IMG/VR virus record: IMGVR_UViG_3300017527_000448
Location: 1 to 27,947 of that record
From: a virus
DNA: 27,947 bases
Reading direction: 5' to 3' (one strand)
Shown here in pieces: positions 17,441 to 22,654 of the stretch. The stretch's first letter is position 1. The number at the start of each line of letters is the position of its first letter. Both the position numbers and the translations under genes were made by a program. Under the pieces are notes generated by a model. That model was not told the DNA's origin, made no database searches, and worked only from the letters and a program-made list of their open reading frames with translations.

Positions 17441-17624
17441 TAGTCACCTTGTCTTCCCCGGCTGCGGAGCCTAATCTCGCTGCAATCTTGGCCTTTTGGT
17501 ATTCAGCCCTTAATCCAATCGCCCTGATTTGCCGGGTTTTCTCGTTGATTGCATACCTTGTCTCTCTGTGTGCGTAATCGCCGTAGACTTGTCGCCTTAG
17601 TCTTTTCGCTTTGGTTCCCCTCAC
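17430..17624 (-). CDS. Small basic conserved-looking phage protein, 64 aa
   Basis: The start is GTG at 17622-17624 with AGGCGGTG upstream. The protein is basic (MRGTKAKRLRRQVYGDYAHR, then ETRYAINEKTRQIRAIGLRA). Short proteins of this KAKRLRR-VYGDYS pattern are common beside packaging genes in phages and prophages; no function is known to me. It overlaps the large terminase start by 11 bases, so it probably serves or at least times terminase expression. Confidence 0.75.
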   Translation of the reverse strand: MRGTKAKRLRRQVYGDYAHRETRYAINEKTRQIRAIGLRAEYQKAKIAARLGSAAGEDKVTNGR

Positions 17625-17655
17625 AAATCACCGCCTTTTTCATAATGTCATGGCC

Positions 17656-17775
17656 TCACCGGCTCTTTAGGAAGCCTATCACTCCCAAAAAGTCATGGTA
17701 TGATAGCCATAAATCCGGGGTTATTGTCGCATTTTTGCCAATATCGTCCTCATCTGTGGTTAAAAATAGCCTCAT
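17656..17775 (-). CDS. Possible micro-gene, 39 aa
   Basis: ATG at 17773-17775 overlaps the TGA of the preceding 21-codon ORF as ATGA. The product (MRLFLTTDEDDIGKNATITP, then DLWLSYHDFLGVIGFLKSR) looks like a globular peptide with a hydrophobic C-terminal helix. GAGAAGG lies upstream. The frame and coupling are suggestive, but length is too short for confidence. It falls in the gap between the two terminase genes. Confidence 0.38.
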   Translation of the reverse strand: MRLFLTTDEDDIGKNATITPDLWLSYHDFLGVIGFLKSR

Positions 17776-17837
17776 TTTGCCGCCCTTCTCCGCTTTTGCG
17801 GCTTTAAATCGCCTCTCAGGTTTTTAAAATTAGCCAT
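17772..17837 (-). CDS. Possible micro-gene, 21 aa, basic
   Basis: ATG at 17835-17837 opens 21 codons (MANFKNLRGDLKPQKRRRAA plus K) ending TGA, which overlaps the next ATG by four bases. AAGG lies upstream at a somewhat long distance. The strongly basic C-terminus and the coupled overlap are the only support. Confidence 0.35.
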   Translation of the reverse strand: MANFKNLRGDLKPQKRRRAAK

Positions 17838-17844
17838 CCCTGCC

Positions 17845-17961
17845 TTATGTGATGGTTATGTTATCCACTTCATTTGAGCCACAACCGCCTGATATCATAG
17901 AGTATGGGCAAACACCCTGCGGTATGGTACTGTCAAACGTACTGTCAACCTGAGTTTTCAC
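17845..17961 (-). CDS. Possible micro-gene, 38 aa
   Basis: A GTG start at 17959-17961 gives 38 codons (VKTQVDSTFDSTIPQGVCPY onward) ending TAA at 17845. The GTG shares its first base with a TAG that closes another short frame upstream. No good Shine-Dalgarno is seen. The 12-bp direct repeats at 17927-17948 lie inside it, so the region may be regulatory instead. Confidence 0.22.
   Translation of the reverse strand: MKTQVDSTFDSTIPQGVCPYSMISGGCGSNEVDNITIT
17927..17948. repeat. Two 12-bp-spaced direct repeats between the terminase genes
   Basis: GTACTGTCAA occurs at 17927-17936 and again at 17939-17948, with a period of 12 bases. On the minus strand each reads TTGACAGTAC, which includes a -35-like TTGACA, but no -10 box stands at the right distance. 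A protein-binding or packaging-related site is possible. The wider gap 17,838-18,164 otherwise holds only weak micro-ORFs. Confidence 0.5.
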
Positions 17962-18036
17962 TATTCACAATCCGTTATCGCCTCTGAATATACCCACCTA
18001 ATCCCGCCGAAACCATCTGGCCAAGGAGGAAACCCC

Positions 18037-18150
18037 ATGTCACCAGGGGATTCTAAGGCCATTTGGCAACGTGAACCCCAAACTATCCACGCTGATCCGG
18101 CACAAACCCACGAAACGGCCCAGGCGGAGGCGGAGTCACCTGAACCGTAG
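18037..18150 (+). CDS. Possible plus-strand small gene opposite the late operon, 37 aa
   Basis: ATG at 18037 follows AAGGAGGAAACCCC, a near-perfect ribosome site, and opens 37 codons (MSPGDSKAIWQREPQTIHAD, ending AEAESPEP) to TAG at 18148-18150. All surrounding genes run the other way. It is Ala/Pro/Glu-rich with no motif. The ribosome site is the main argument. No plus-strand promoter is evident close by, so expression is uncertain. Confidence 0.33.
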   Translation: MSPGDSKAIWQREPQTIHADPAQTHETAQAEAESPEP

Positions 18151-18164
18151 AAACCTTATCAACC

Positions 18165-18692
18165 TTACACACTTTCATCTTCAACCTGTTTAGCGGCCTC
18201 TCTCTTGGCCACAATGGCGTCAGTAATTTGCACCAATTCTTCCCGACTTAACTCGGCGTACATATTTATGGAATTAACCACAACCGGCTTTTCGGTGTCC
18301 TTGTACATTCCCCGGACCTTGATCGCCATGTCCAGGTAACGGCGCTGTTCACCTATACAATCCCTTGGCTCTGACTCAATGATCTCGCCGGCATTGTGAA
18401 ATAACTTAGTTTCCTTAACATTTAAGCCCTTTACGATACGAGCTTGTAACTCATTTTCGGATAAAAGAACGTTGTCAAAAGCCTCGGTAATGAAATGTTT
18501 AAGCTTTACGAAATTCTGAACTCCGATGGTAGAAGCGCTCTCAATCGTACAATCATAGGCTCTCAATGCGGATTGTCTTTTGTTCAAGTATGTGGATTTA
18601 TTGGAAGAGTCGCAATAAGCGGCTAACCACGCTTTTTGCTTAGTGGTGAGTGTGTTGTAATCGGTATAATCTACTTTGTTTGGATGGACCAT
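18165..18692 (-). CDS. Terminase small subunit
   Basis: The 175-residue protein starts with the helix-turn-helix type region of small terminases: LTTKQKAWLAAYCDSS, KRQSALRAYDCTIESASTIG, VQNFVKLKHFITEAF. These subunits recognise the packaging site and hand DNA to the large subunit. The C-terminal half is helical and charged (ELSREELVQITDAIVAKREA). Length is normal. It lies upstream of the large subunit but is separated by about 0.7 kb, which is unusual and could contain a packaging site. Confidence 0.78.
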   Translation of the reverse strand: MVHPNKVDYTDYNTLTTKQKAWLAAYCDSSNKSTYLNKRQSALRAYDCTIESASTIGVQNFVKLKHFITEAFDNVLLSENELQARIVKGLNVKETKLFHNAGEIIESEPRDCIGEQRRYLDMAIKVRGMYKDTEKPVVVNSINMYAELSREELVQITDAIVAKREAAKQVEDESV

Positions 18693-18694
18693 GT

Positions 18695-18946
18695 TTAACC
18701 GCCCCTTTTCTTACGAGCGATTAGGCGTGGTTTCCCTATCTTTTTAACCGTTTTTTTCTTAGTTTTGGTCCTTGGTTTAGGTTTATCCCTGGCTTTTGCT
18801 GCCGGTTTTGGTTGTGCAGCCGGCGCAATCATGGGTACGAATCCATCTTTTTGTCTACGATCCAGGCTTGTTTTTTTAAATCCGTTTTGTGATTTAGTTA
18901 TCACATCTTTTGGATTCACATAGACGATAGTCTTTGAAATTGTCAC
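18695..18946 (-). CDS. Basic Lys/Pro-rich protein, first gene of the late operon, 83 aa
   Basis: The GTG start at 18944-18946 has AAAGGAG eight bases upstream. The protein has a short folded-looking start (MTISKTIVYVNPKDVITKSQ) and then a Lys/Arg/Pro/Ala-rich tail (AARDKPKPRTKTKKK-type). It is likely to bind nucleic acid, but no family is recognised. It is the first gene after the promoter at 18998-19027 and two bases before the small terminase gene, so it may be a packaging accessory. Confidence 0.7.
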   Translation of the reverse strand: MTISKTIVYVNPKDVITKSQNGFKKTSLDRRQKDGFVPMIAPAAQPKPAAKARDKPKPRTKTKKKTVKKIGKPRLIARKKRGG

Positions 18947-18985
18947 AGATTATCTCCTTTGGTTAGTTTTACTGCAATATTTAGA

Positions 18986-19008
18986 ACGATAGAATGGATT
19001 CTAATCGT
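18986..19008. promoter_or_regulatory. Inverted repeat overlapping the late -10 box
   Basis: TAGAATGGATTCTA (18990-19003) has perfect six-base arms around GG, extended by ACGAT and ATCGT flanks with a one-base offset. It covers the -10 box of the late promoter and the expected start site, the usual place for a repressor or activator operator. The binding protein is not identified. Confidence 0.5.
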
Positions 19009-19027
19009 GTTATTTTTAATTTGTCAA
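18998..19027 (-). promoter_or_regulatory. Sigma70-like promoter for the late operon
   Basis: On the minus strand TTGACA (19027-19022) and TAGAAT (19003-18998) are 18 bases apart, in an AT-rich stretch. Transcription would begin near 18,990 and enter the basic 83-aa gene and then the terminase genes. It is the best promoter match on this strand in the late half. Confidence 0.65.
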
Positions 19028-19031
19028 CCGT

Positions 19032-19535
19032 TTAATTTTCAAGCTCTTTTTTTCTCATTTCATTTTTAAAGTCTGTTATCATTTTATGGACCTCTTCCGG
19101 TGTTTTATACCCTGGGTCTCCTGGTTTTGGTTTTTTTGGCATATCGGACGGTTTGTATTTATGAGCTAATTTATAATTAACTGCTGCGGCTTTTGATTCC
19201 ATTCTATCCTGTTTAGATGCTGGTTTATTATGTGGGAATCTTGGTGCGGCGTAGTTTTGTTCGATAGCTTCCCGAAAATAATAATTTGGATCGGGTGGAT
19301 CGGTTGTTTGGATTGCTTTGGCCACGGATTTTCTAATGGCTTTATCCTGGGTGGGTGTGTATCGGTATCCGGCTTCTTTTTTATGGGTGAGGAATTGTTT
19401 CCATATTTCCGGGCTTGTTTTTGGTGGTGGTTTTTTTAAAGAGTCCCTTAAAAAATCATCCCCTAGGTTTAATCCCCTTTTTTCCCCCTTGGGGGGGGGT
19501 AGGGGGGGGTTTTTCTTTTCTTTTAACTTCTTCAT
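19032..19535 (-). CDS. Replication initiator, C-terminal part (frame-shifted half)
   Basis: This frame encodes 167 residues if started at ATG 19535, but no ribosome site precedes that ATG. The folded part (SPEIWKQFLTHKKEAGYRYT, TQDKAIRKSVAKAIQ, YYFREAIEQNYAAPRFP) resembles the C-terminal domain of phage replisome organisers, which usually follows a winged-helix domain in the same protein. It overlaps the winged-helix frame by 80 bases. Removing one base in the C8 or C9 tract (19491-19509) would fuse the two into about 319 residues. So it is best read as the second half of one gene, broken by sequencing, mutation or slippage. Confidence 0.65.
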   Translation of the reverse strand: MKKLKEKKNPPLPPPKGEKRGLNLGDDFLRDSLKKPPPKTSPEIWKQFLTHKKEAGYRYTPTQDKAIRKSVAKAIQTTDPPDPNYYFREAIEQNYAAPRFPHNKPASKQDRMESKAAAVNYKLAHKYKPSDMPKKPKPGDPGYKTPEEVHKMITDFKNEMRKKELEN

Positions 19536-19992
19536 TAGCTGCTAGATCGTTTGTGGATATTTGGACATCGTTTGTTGATATTTTGGAAATCGTTTGTGGA
19601 TTTTTTAACAAAGCATTGTTGAATCGTTTGCCGTTTTTTATTTCCTCCGCTTGATATTGCTCCCAATTTAAGATAGTTATCAACCTTCCGCCCTTTGTGG
19701 ATTCGTTTGTTAAAAATCCGACCATCGTTAGCCACTTTATCGCCGTTCGTATGCTAGAATCTGACAATCCTTTGTCACATCGTTTGTGGATTGATTTTAG
19801 GGACGTTACCATCTGCCCCGGCTTTAAATGGTAAACTTGCCCGTTCCATTCCCAGGTGGCGTCTTTCCAATTTGCCATTAATAATAAGGTAATCATTACC
19901 ACTTTCGTTTTAGGGGGCGCCTCTTTCCAGGCTCTCTTGGTTAATAAAACCCGATACAACCTTATCCATCCAGAATTATATTCAATGGCCAT
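19456..19992 (-). CDS. Replication initiator, N-terminal winged-helix part carrying the origin iterons
   Basis: Residues 1-115 match the winged-helix module of phage replication initiators: GWIRLYRVLLTKRAWKE, VVMITLLLMANWKD, KPGQMVTSLKSIHKRC, SDSSIRTAIKWLTMVGFL, GRLITILNWEQYQ. Residues 130-150 (ISKISTNDVQISTNDLA) are a repeated linker because the DNA below holds iterons. After residue 160 the frame ends in a Pro/Gly tail created by the C tract, and stops at 19456. GGAG precedes the ATG. The four palindromes just upstream suggest tight control. Lambda O has the same order: DNA-binding domain, iteron-coded linker, C-terminal partner-binding domain. Confidence 0.75.
   Translation of the reverse strand: MAIEYNSGWIRLYRVLLTKRAWKEAPPKTKVVMITLLLMANWKDATWEWNGQVYHLKPGQMVTSLKSIHKRCDKGLSDSSIRTAIKWLTMVGFLTNESTKGGRLITILNWEQYQAEEIKNGKRFNNALLKNPQTISKISTNDVQISTNDLAANEEVKRKEKPPPTPPQGGKKGIKPRG
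19546..19791. repeat. Iterons and probable replication origin inside the initiator gene
   Basis: The 13-mer ATCGTTTGTGGAT occurs exactly at 19546-19558, 19589-19601 and 19779-19791, and with one change at 19567-19579. Shorter matches lie at 19623-19630 and around 19693-19709. The first three are 21 and 22 bases apart, two helical turns, and T-rich DNA (19601-19606) adjoins. Iterons inside the linker-coding part of an initiator gene are the hallmark of lambdoid origins, so this is the likely origin, bound by the protein it encodes. Confidence 0.7.
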
Positions 19993-20010
19993 GGCTCCGC
20001 TCTCCCTTCC

Positions 20011-20113
20011 CTGGTGGATTTTCTACCAGCCTGTCAAACTGGTAGATTTTCTACCAGCCTGTCAAACTGGTAGATTTTCTACCGGCTCGTCAATCTGGTA
20101 GGTTTTCTACCAG
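20011..20113. repeat. Four 19-bp palindromic operators at exact 28-bp spacing
   Basis: CTGGTAGATTTTCTACCAG-type palindromes lie at 20011-20029, 20039-20057, 20067-20085 and 20095-20113, each with eight-base arms around TTT. Copies 1, 3 and 4 have one changed base each. Spacers of nine bases are nearly identical (CCTGTCAAA, twice, then CTCGTCAAT). They lie 20 bases ahead of the initiator ATG, where a repressor or the initiator itself could bind. The short, near-constant spacers exclude a CRISPR array. A partition-type centromere is another option. Confidence 0.75.
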
Positions 20114-20114
20114 C

Positions 20115-20230
20115 AAAAAAAAGAAAGCGCCTGGAACATGCACGGTGGGACCAGCCACCGCCGGGGGCTTACACCATCCGGATTCCAGACGCTTCCTTAA
20201 ATTTGTATGGTTTGTATGATCCGATTGCAT
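20115..20230 (-). ncRNA. Structured minus-strand RNA ending in an intrinsic terminator
   Basis: On the minus strand a 14-pair stem (20196-20183 with 20136-20123) closes two inner hairpins: CCGG/CCGG (20181-20161) and CGGTGG/CCACCG (20160-20143, six-base loop). The stem is followed directly by eight T (20122-20115), an ideal terminator. Two stem pairs are G-U on this strand but would be mismatches on the plus strand, which supports the orientation. A promoter at 20265-20237 would start it near 20,230. It could be an independent small RNA or an attenuating leader for the initiator gene. Confidence 0.6.
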
Positions 20231-20238
20231 AATCGGAT
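20219..20238. promoter_or_regulatory. Perfect inverted repeat at the start of the small RNA
   Basis: ATCCGATT and AATCGGAT face each other around GCAT. The repeat touches the -10 box of the minus-strand promoter and covers the expected start site, so it may be an operator. It could also form a 5' hairpin in the RNA. Confidence 0.5.
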
Positions 20239-20265
20239 AATTACCACGATAAAAGAGAAAGTCAA
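20237..20265 (-). promoter_or_regulatory. Candidate promoter for the structured RNA / initiator leader
   Basis: TTGACT (20265-20260) and AATTAT (20242-20237) are 17 bases apart on the minus strand. The -10 match is moderate (four of six). Its position upstream of the structured RNA gives it weight. Confidence 0.42.
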
Positions 20266-20448
20266 CACTTTCACGGTCGCTCTTGTTGTCAAAGTCTATA
20301 AAAAAACATAAAAACAGACCTTAGTTAAAATAATTCATTTTTCTTTAAAATAGTTTTTTTAGCCTTTTATTAAATCAATTAAGGTATTTAATCCCTATTC
20401 TTAAAGGTTGTACCTAAACAAACCGTCAATTTTTTTTCGTTCCTTGGC
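20266..20448. other. AT-rich intergenic stretch between divergent gene sets
   Basis: About 180 bases, mostly A and T, with runs of A and T (around 20294-20300 and 20351-20357) and no convincing ORF. I see no clear terminator or further repeat. It may assist strand opening or promoter activity. Confidence 0.5.
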
Positions 20449-20476
20449 TTGACATTGAAAATAAAGTCCTCATAAT
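20449..20476 (+). promoter_or_regulatory. Rightward early promoter
   Basis: TTGACA (20449-20454) and CATAAT (20471-20476) are 16 bases apart, close to the sigma70 consensus. Transcription would start near 20,483 and run into the early genes, the first of which begins at 20538. Confidence 0.7.
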
Positions 20477-20537
20477 TAGAGACCACAGGCAAAAACCCAT
20501 GGCAAACAACCAAACAAAATGCAAAAGGAGTCAGACC

Positions 20538-20840
20538 ATGAAAAAAAGGCACATCAACACCGGTTGTCTCTATTCTAAGGACGGCCAAGAAATTACCATC
20601 GTGGATGATCCAGACCTGGAATTAACCCACTTCATCGACCATTCTCGGGGCATCTCCGGTTTCATAATGGGGATCGACCTATCAATCGCAGACGTTATCA
20701 AGGCTTACCTACGCAACGATTATTCCTGGTGCAAACTTAATCAAAACACCCAAACCCTGATCGATAACGATCACGAAAATAACGACCTTACCTTTATAGA
20801 TTGGAAAAGCCAGTACAATCAAATGGGATCGTGTTTGTAA
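20538..20840 (+). CDS. First early gene, 100 aa, unknown
   Basis: The ATG at 20538 has AAAAGGAG ten bases upstream; a longer in-frame start at 20499 lacks one, so I choose 20538. The protein (MKKRHINTGCLYSKDGQEIT onward) is acidic and Asn/Asp-rich at the C-terminus with no membrane helix or known motif. As the first gene after the early promoter it is a candidate host-takeover or regulatory protein, which is inference. Confidence 0.72.
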   Translation: MKKRHINTGCLYSKDGQEITIVDDPDLELTHFIDHSRGISGFIMGIDLSIADVIKAYLRNDYSWCKLNQNTQTLIDNDHENNDLTFIDWKSQYNQMGSCL

Positions 20841-20873
20841 ACCAATAACCCAAAATGCAAAGGAGACCGACTA

Positions 20874-21089
20874 TTGAAATTAAAACACATCAAACTGAAA
20901 CCGACCTATCTTACCTTGGCTGACCTGAACAACGATGTTCCCTGGAATGGTGAAATCTTTGCCGAATTAATGGAAGAGCTTTTTAATACGGTCAAATTCG
21001 GTTTCGGCAATCTGAACATGCCGGCCTGGACAACCAAACCGACCCACATCCGTTTCCTTAAACGTCAAATCAGACTCTTGCTGGCTTAG
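20874..21089 (+). CDS. HIKLK-type early protein, 71 aa
   Basis: TTG at 20874 follows CAAAGGAG, the same leader style as gene 20538. The protein starts MKLKHIKLK and ends THIRFLKRQIRLLLA. The first domain of the 203-aa protein at 22614 shares the HIKLK start, an acidic helix (LMEELFNTV versus LLEDLQELV) and the IR-LLL end, so the two are paralogues. It stops at TAG 21087-21089, and the same frame continues open for 84 codons into the zinc-ribbon gene. Function unknown. Confidence 0.7.
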   Translation: MKLKHIKLKPTYLTLADLNNDVPWNGEIFAELMEELFNTVKFGFGNLNMPAWTTKPTHIRFLKRQIRLLLA

Positions 21090-21113
21090 ATGCCGAAAGG
21101 AACTCCAACGATT

Positions 21114-21344
21114 ATGACCGGACAAAAAAAAGTCGATTGCAATGTCAAGGCACGGAATCGAAATTGCATGGATTGTGGTAAGGCCATTAAGGCCAACATC
21201 GTAAACCGAAAGGAAAATCCCGTATTTTACTGTTTTCCTCATTTCAAAATGCGAAACCCTGGCCATTCCCGGCGTAATTATGCCATGTGGCCCAGGAAGG
21301 TAGCTGCGACCAAGTCATATTGGGATCGCAAACCCGGCGCTTAA
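21114..21344 (+). CDS. Zinc-ribbon early protein, 76 aa (or read-through extension)
   Basis: This frame directly follows the TAG of the HIKLK gene. AAAGGA about 12 bases before ATG 21114 favours that start over ATG 21090, which has no ribosome site. Cys pairs NCMDCGKAI and FYCFPH make a zinc-ribbon-like knuckle, followed by a basic tail (HFKMRNPGHSRRNYAMWPRK). The paralogue at 22614 carries a similar domain fused in one frame, so read-through of the TAG is possible. Its stop TAA lies in the base of hairpin element A. Confidence 0.62.
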   Translation: MTGQKKVDCNVKARNRNCMDCGKAIKANIVNRKENPVFYCFPHFKMRNPGHSRRNYAMWPRKVAATKSYWDRKPGA

Positions 21345-21411
21345 CTTCTGCCAAGGCTCCCCGGCTCCGGTCGGGTGGCCTTATCGGTAAGTTAATCCAA
21401 TCGAAAGGGGG
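21341..21411 (+). promoter_or_regulatory. Intercistronic RNA element A (hairpin plus GGGGG ribosome site)
   Basis: TTAACTT (21341-21347, containing the upstream stop) pairs with AAGTTAA (21389-21395). Inner pairs are GCC/GGT, AAGGC/GCCTT and CCCG/CGGG. Eight bases later stands AAAGGGGGTGA before the next ATG. Same layout as elements B, C and D. Confidence 0.6.
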
Positions 21412-21421
21412 TGACGAAAAC

Positions 21422-21658
21422 ATGAAAGGAACGGTAGCCGCAGATACACCGGTAGGAATCGTATCTCTGGACGGAATCCGGTTTAAGCCTTTTATTTTAC
21501 CCAGGGTATTAACCAGGGGAAAGCGAAAAGGTCATTTTGAAATTTTTCTAACCAGGGGCCGGAAAGACGGTAAGATCGTAATTGGCCAGAAAAAGATCGT
21601 AACTCGGAAGAACATCAAAACTCTTCCCTCGGACTTCAAAGAAAAGGATGCAGAATAA
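21422..21658 (+). CDS. Small basic beta-rich protein, 78 aa
   Basis: ATG 21422 follows AAAGGGGGTGA by seven bases and is the right start, as the longer frame runs back through hairpin A and the preceding gene. The protein is basic and strand-rich (MKGTVAADTPVGIVSLDGIR, then PRVLTRGKRKGHFEIFLTRG), perhaps nucleic-acid binding. No family recognised. Its TAA shares a base with the ATG of the J-domain gene (TAATG), so the two are coupled. Confidence 0.72.
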   Translation: MKGTVAADTPVGIVSLDGIRFKPFILPRVLTRGKRKGHFEIFLTRGRKDGKIVIGQKKIVTRKNIKTLPSDFKEKDAE

Positions 21659-22185
21659 TGACCAAACGTGAAGCATTGGCGATATTAAAGCCAACAGATT
21701 GTAGCAAGGATGCGGTTCGATTGGCCTTTAGGACCGAAGCCATGAACCATCATCCGGACCATGGCGGAGAAACCCGCCGTATGCAGCTTGTAAATGAAGC
21801 CTACACGACTCTTCTCAGGCACCTTGCTAACGGTTGGAACTGGACGACCTGGAATCAGAAACAGGCGAATACCGATGTTCCTTTGACCGAGACCGTTAAT
21901 GCCATTTGGGAGAAAATCAAACATCTTCCCAAAATCGACATTGAGCTTTGCGGTACCTGGATTTGGGTAAGTGGCTGCTCCAGGTCAAAAGAAGATGCGG
22001 CGCTTAGAAAAGCCCTGAAAGATGCTGGCTTTAATTTTGCCCGGAAAAAGGAAAAATGGCAATGGCACCCGCCGGGGTACAAGAAACGGGGCAAGAAGAC
22101 CTACTCCATGGATCAGATCAGGGAACACTACGGCTCCGTAGACCTGGACAAAGACGAACATAGCCAAGTAGGTGCGGCTGCGTAA
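21658..22185 (+). CDS. J-domain protein with a C-terminal phage-type domain
   Basis: Residues 1-55 form a J domain: REALAILKPTDCSKDAVRLA, then the catalytic HPD in NHHPDHGGETR (H32 P33 D34) and VNEAYTTLL. J domains stimulate Hsp70 (DnaK) ATPase. Residues 92-160 carry a second unit (IELCGTWIWVSG, LKDAGFNFARKKEKWQWHPP) seen in small mobile-element proteins, function unknown. The classical Gly-rich and zinc domains of DnaJ are absent, so this is a specialised J protein that could redirect host DnaK to replication or assembly. The gene is followed by a terminator. Confidence 0.8.
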   Translation: MTKREALAILKPTDCSKDAVRLAFRTEAMNHHPDHGGETRRMQLVNEAYTTLLRHLANGWNWTTWNQKQANTDVPLTETVNAIWEKIKHLPKIDIELCGTWIWVSGCSRSKEDAALRKALKDAGFNFARKKEKWQWHPPGYKKRGKKTYSMDQIREHYGSVDLDKDEHSQVGAAA

Positions 22186-22192
22186 ATTAAAT

Positions 22193-22223
22193 GGCAGGGT
22201 GAAAGCCCTGCCTTTCTTTTTAA
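22193..22223 (+). terminator. Intrinsic terminator after the J-domain gene
   Basis: GGCAGGG and CCCTGCC form a seven-pair hairpin with loop TGAAAG, followed by TTTCTTTTTT. It lies 8 bases after the stop and directly before the ribosome site of the next gene, so it probably lowers but does not abolish downstream transcription. Confidence 0.78.
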
Positions 22224-22237
22224 AAGGAGGCGACAAA

Positions 22238-22654
22238 ATGAAAGAGCGATTTTATTATATCCGAGACAAAAAAGAAGTCCCGGTCATAACGGTTTGTATT
22301 ATAACAGACGGCGCACATCGATCAAGAGGGATCGCGCTTTGTTCTAAACTGGATATGCCCTGTAAAAAGGTTGGTCGGAAAATAGCGCGGGAACGAGCAA
22401 GATCAGCTATATTGGGAGGGAAGAGTCTTTGCCGGATTGGAAAATCAGAAAAAGATACCTTTAGTCATTTCGTTGATGCGCTTTGTTCCTGGAATTTAGA
22501 TTCTATCTATATTTCAGGTTTGGCGCATGATTCTAACGATTACGATTTTTATAAAGGTCTCTTCAATCCATCATTTAGCGAATTTAAAGAAAAAATAATA
22601 AGTGGAGATAAAAATGAAAACCGCACACATCAAATTAAAAAGCGACAATTTTAA
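22238..22654 (+). CDS. Unknown early protein, 138 aa
   Basis: ATG 22238 has AAAAGGAGG eight bases upstream; the longer frame would run through the terminator. The protein (MKERFYYIRDKKEVPVITVC) has an alpha/beta-like order with SRGIALCSKLDMP, KKVGRKIARERARSA and SIYISGLAHDSNDYDFYKG. No catalytic motif is recognised. Its last 41 bases overlap the start of the next gene. Confidence 0.7.
   Translation: MKERFYYIRDKKEVPVITVCIITDGAHRSRGIALCSKLDMPCKKVGRKIARERARSAILGGKSLCRIGKSEKDTFSHFVDALCSWNLDSIYISGLAHDSNDYDFYKGLFNPSFSEFKEKIISGDKNENRTHQIKKRQF

Noticed and set aside
17961-18062. Minus-strand 33-codon frame ending in TAG that overlaps the next GTG
   Set aside because: No ribosome site and it lies opposite a better-supported plus-strand ORF.
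20011-20113. CRISPR array
   Set aside because: Spacers are only nine bases and nearly identical, and each repeat is a full palindrome. This is an operator-type array.
20388-20588. Minus-strand 66-codon frame across the early promoter
   Set aside because: It covers the early promoter and first ribosome site and has no convincing start signal.
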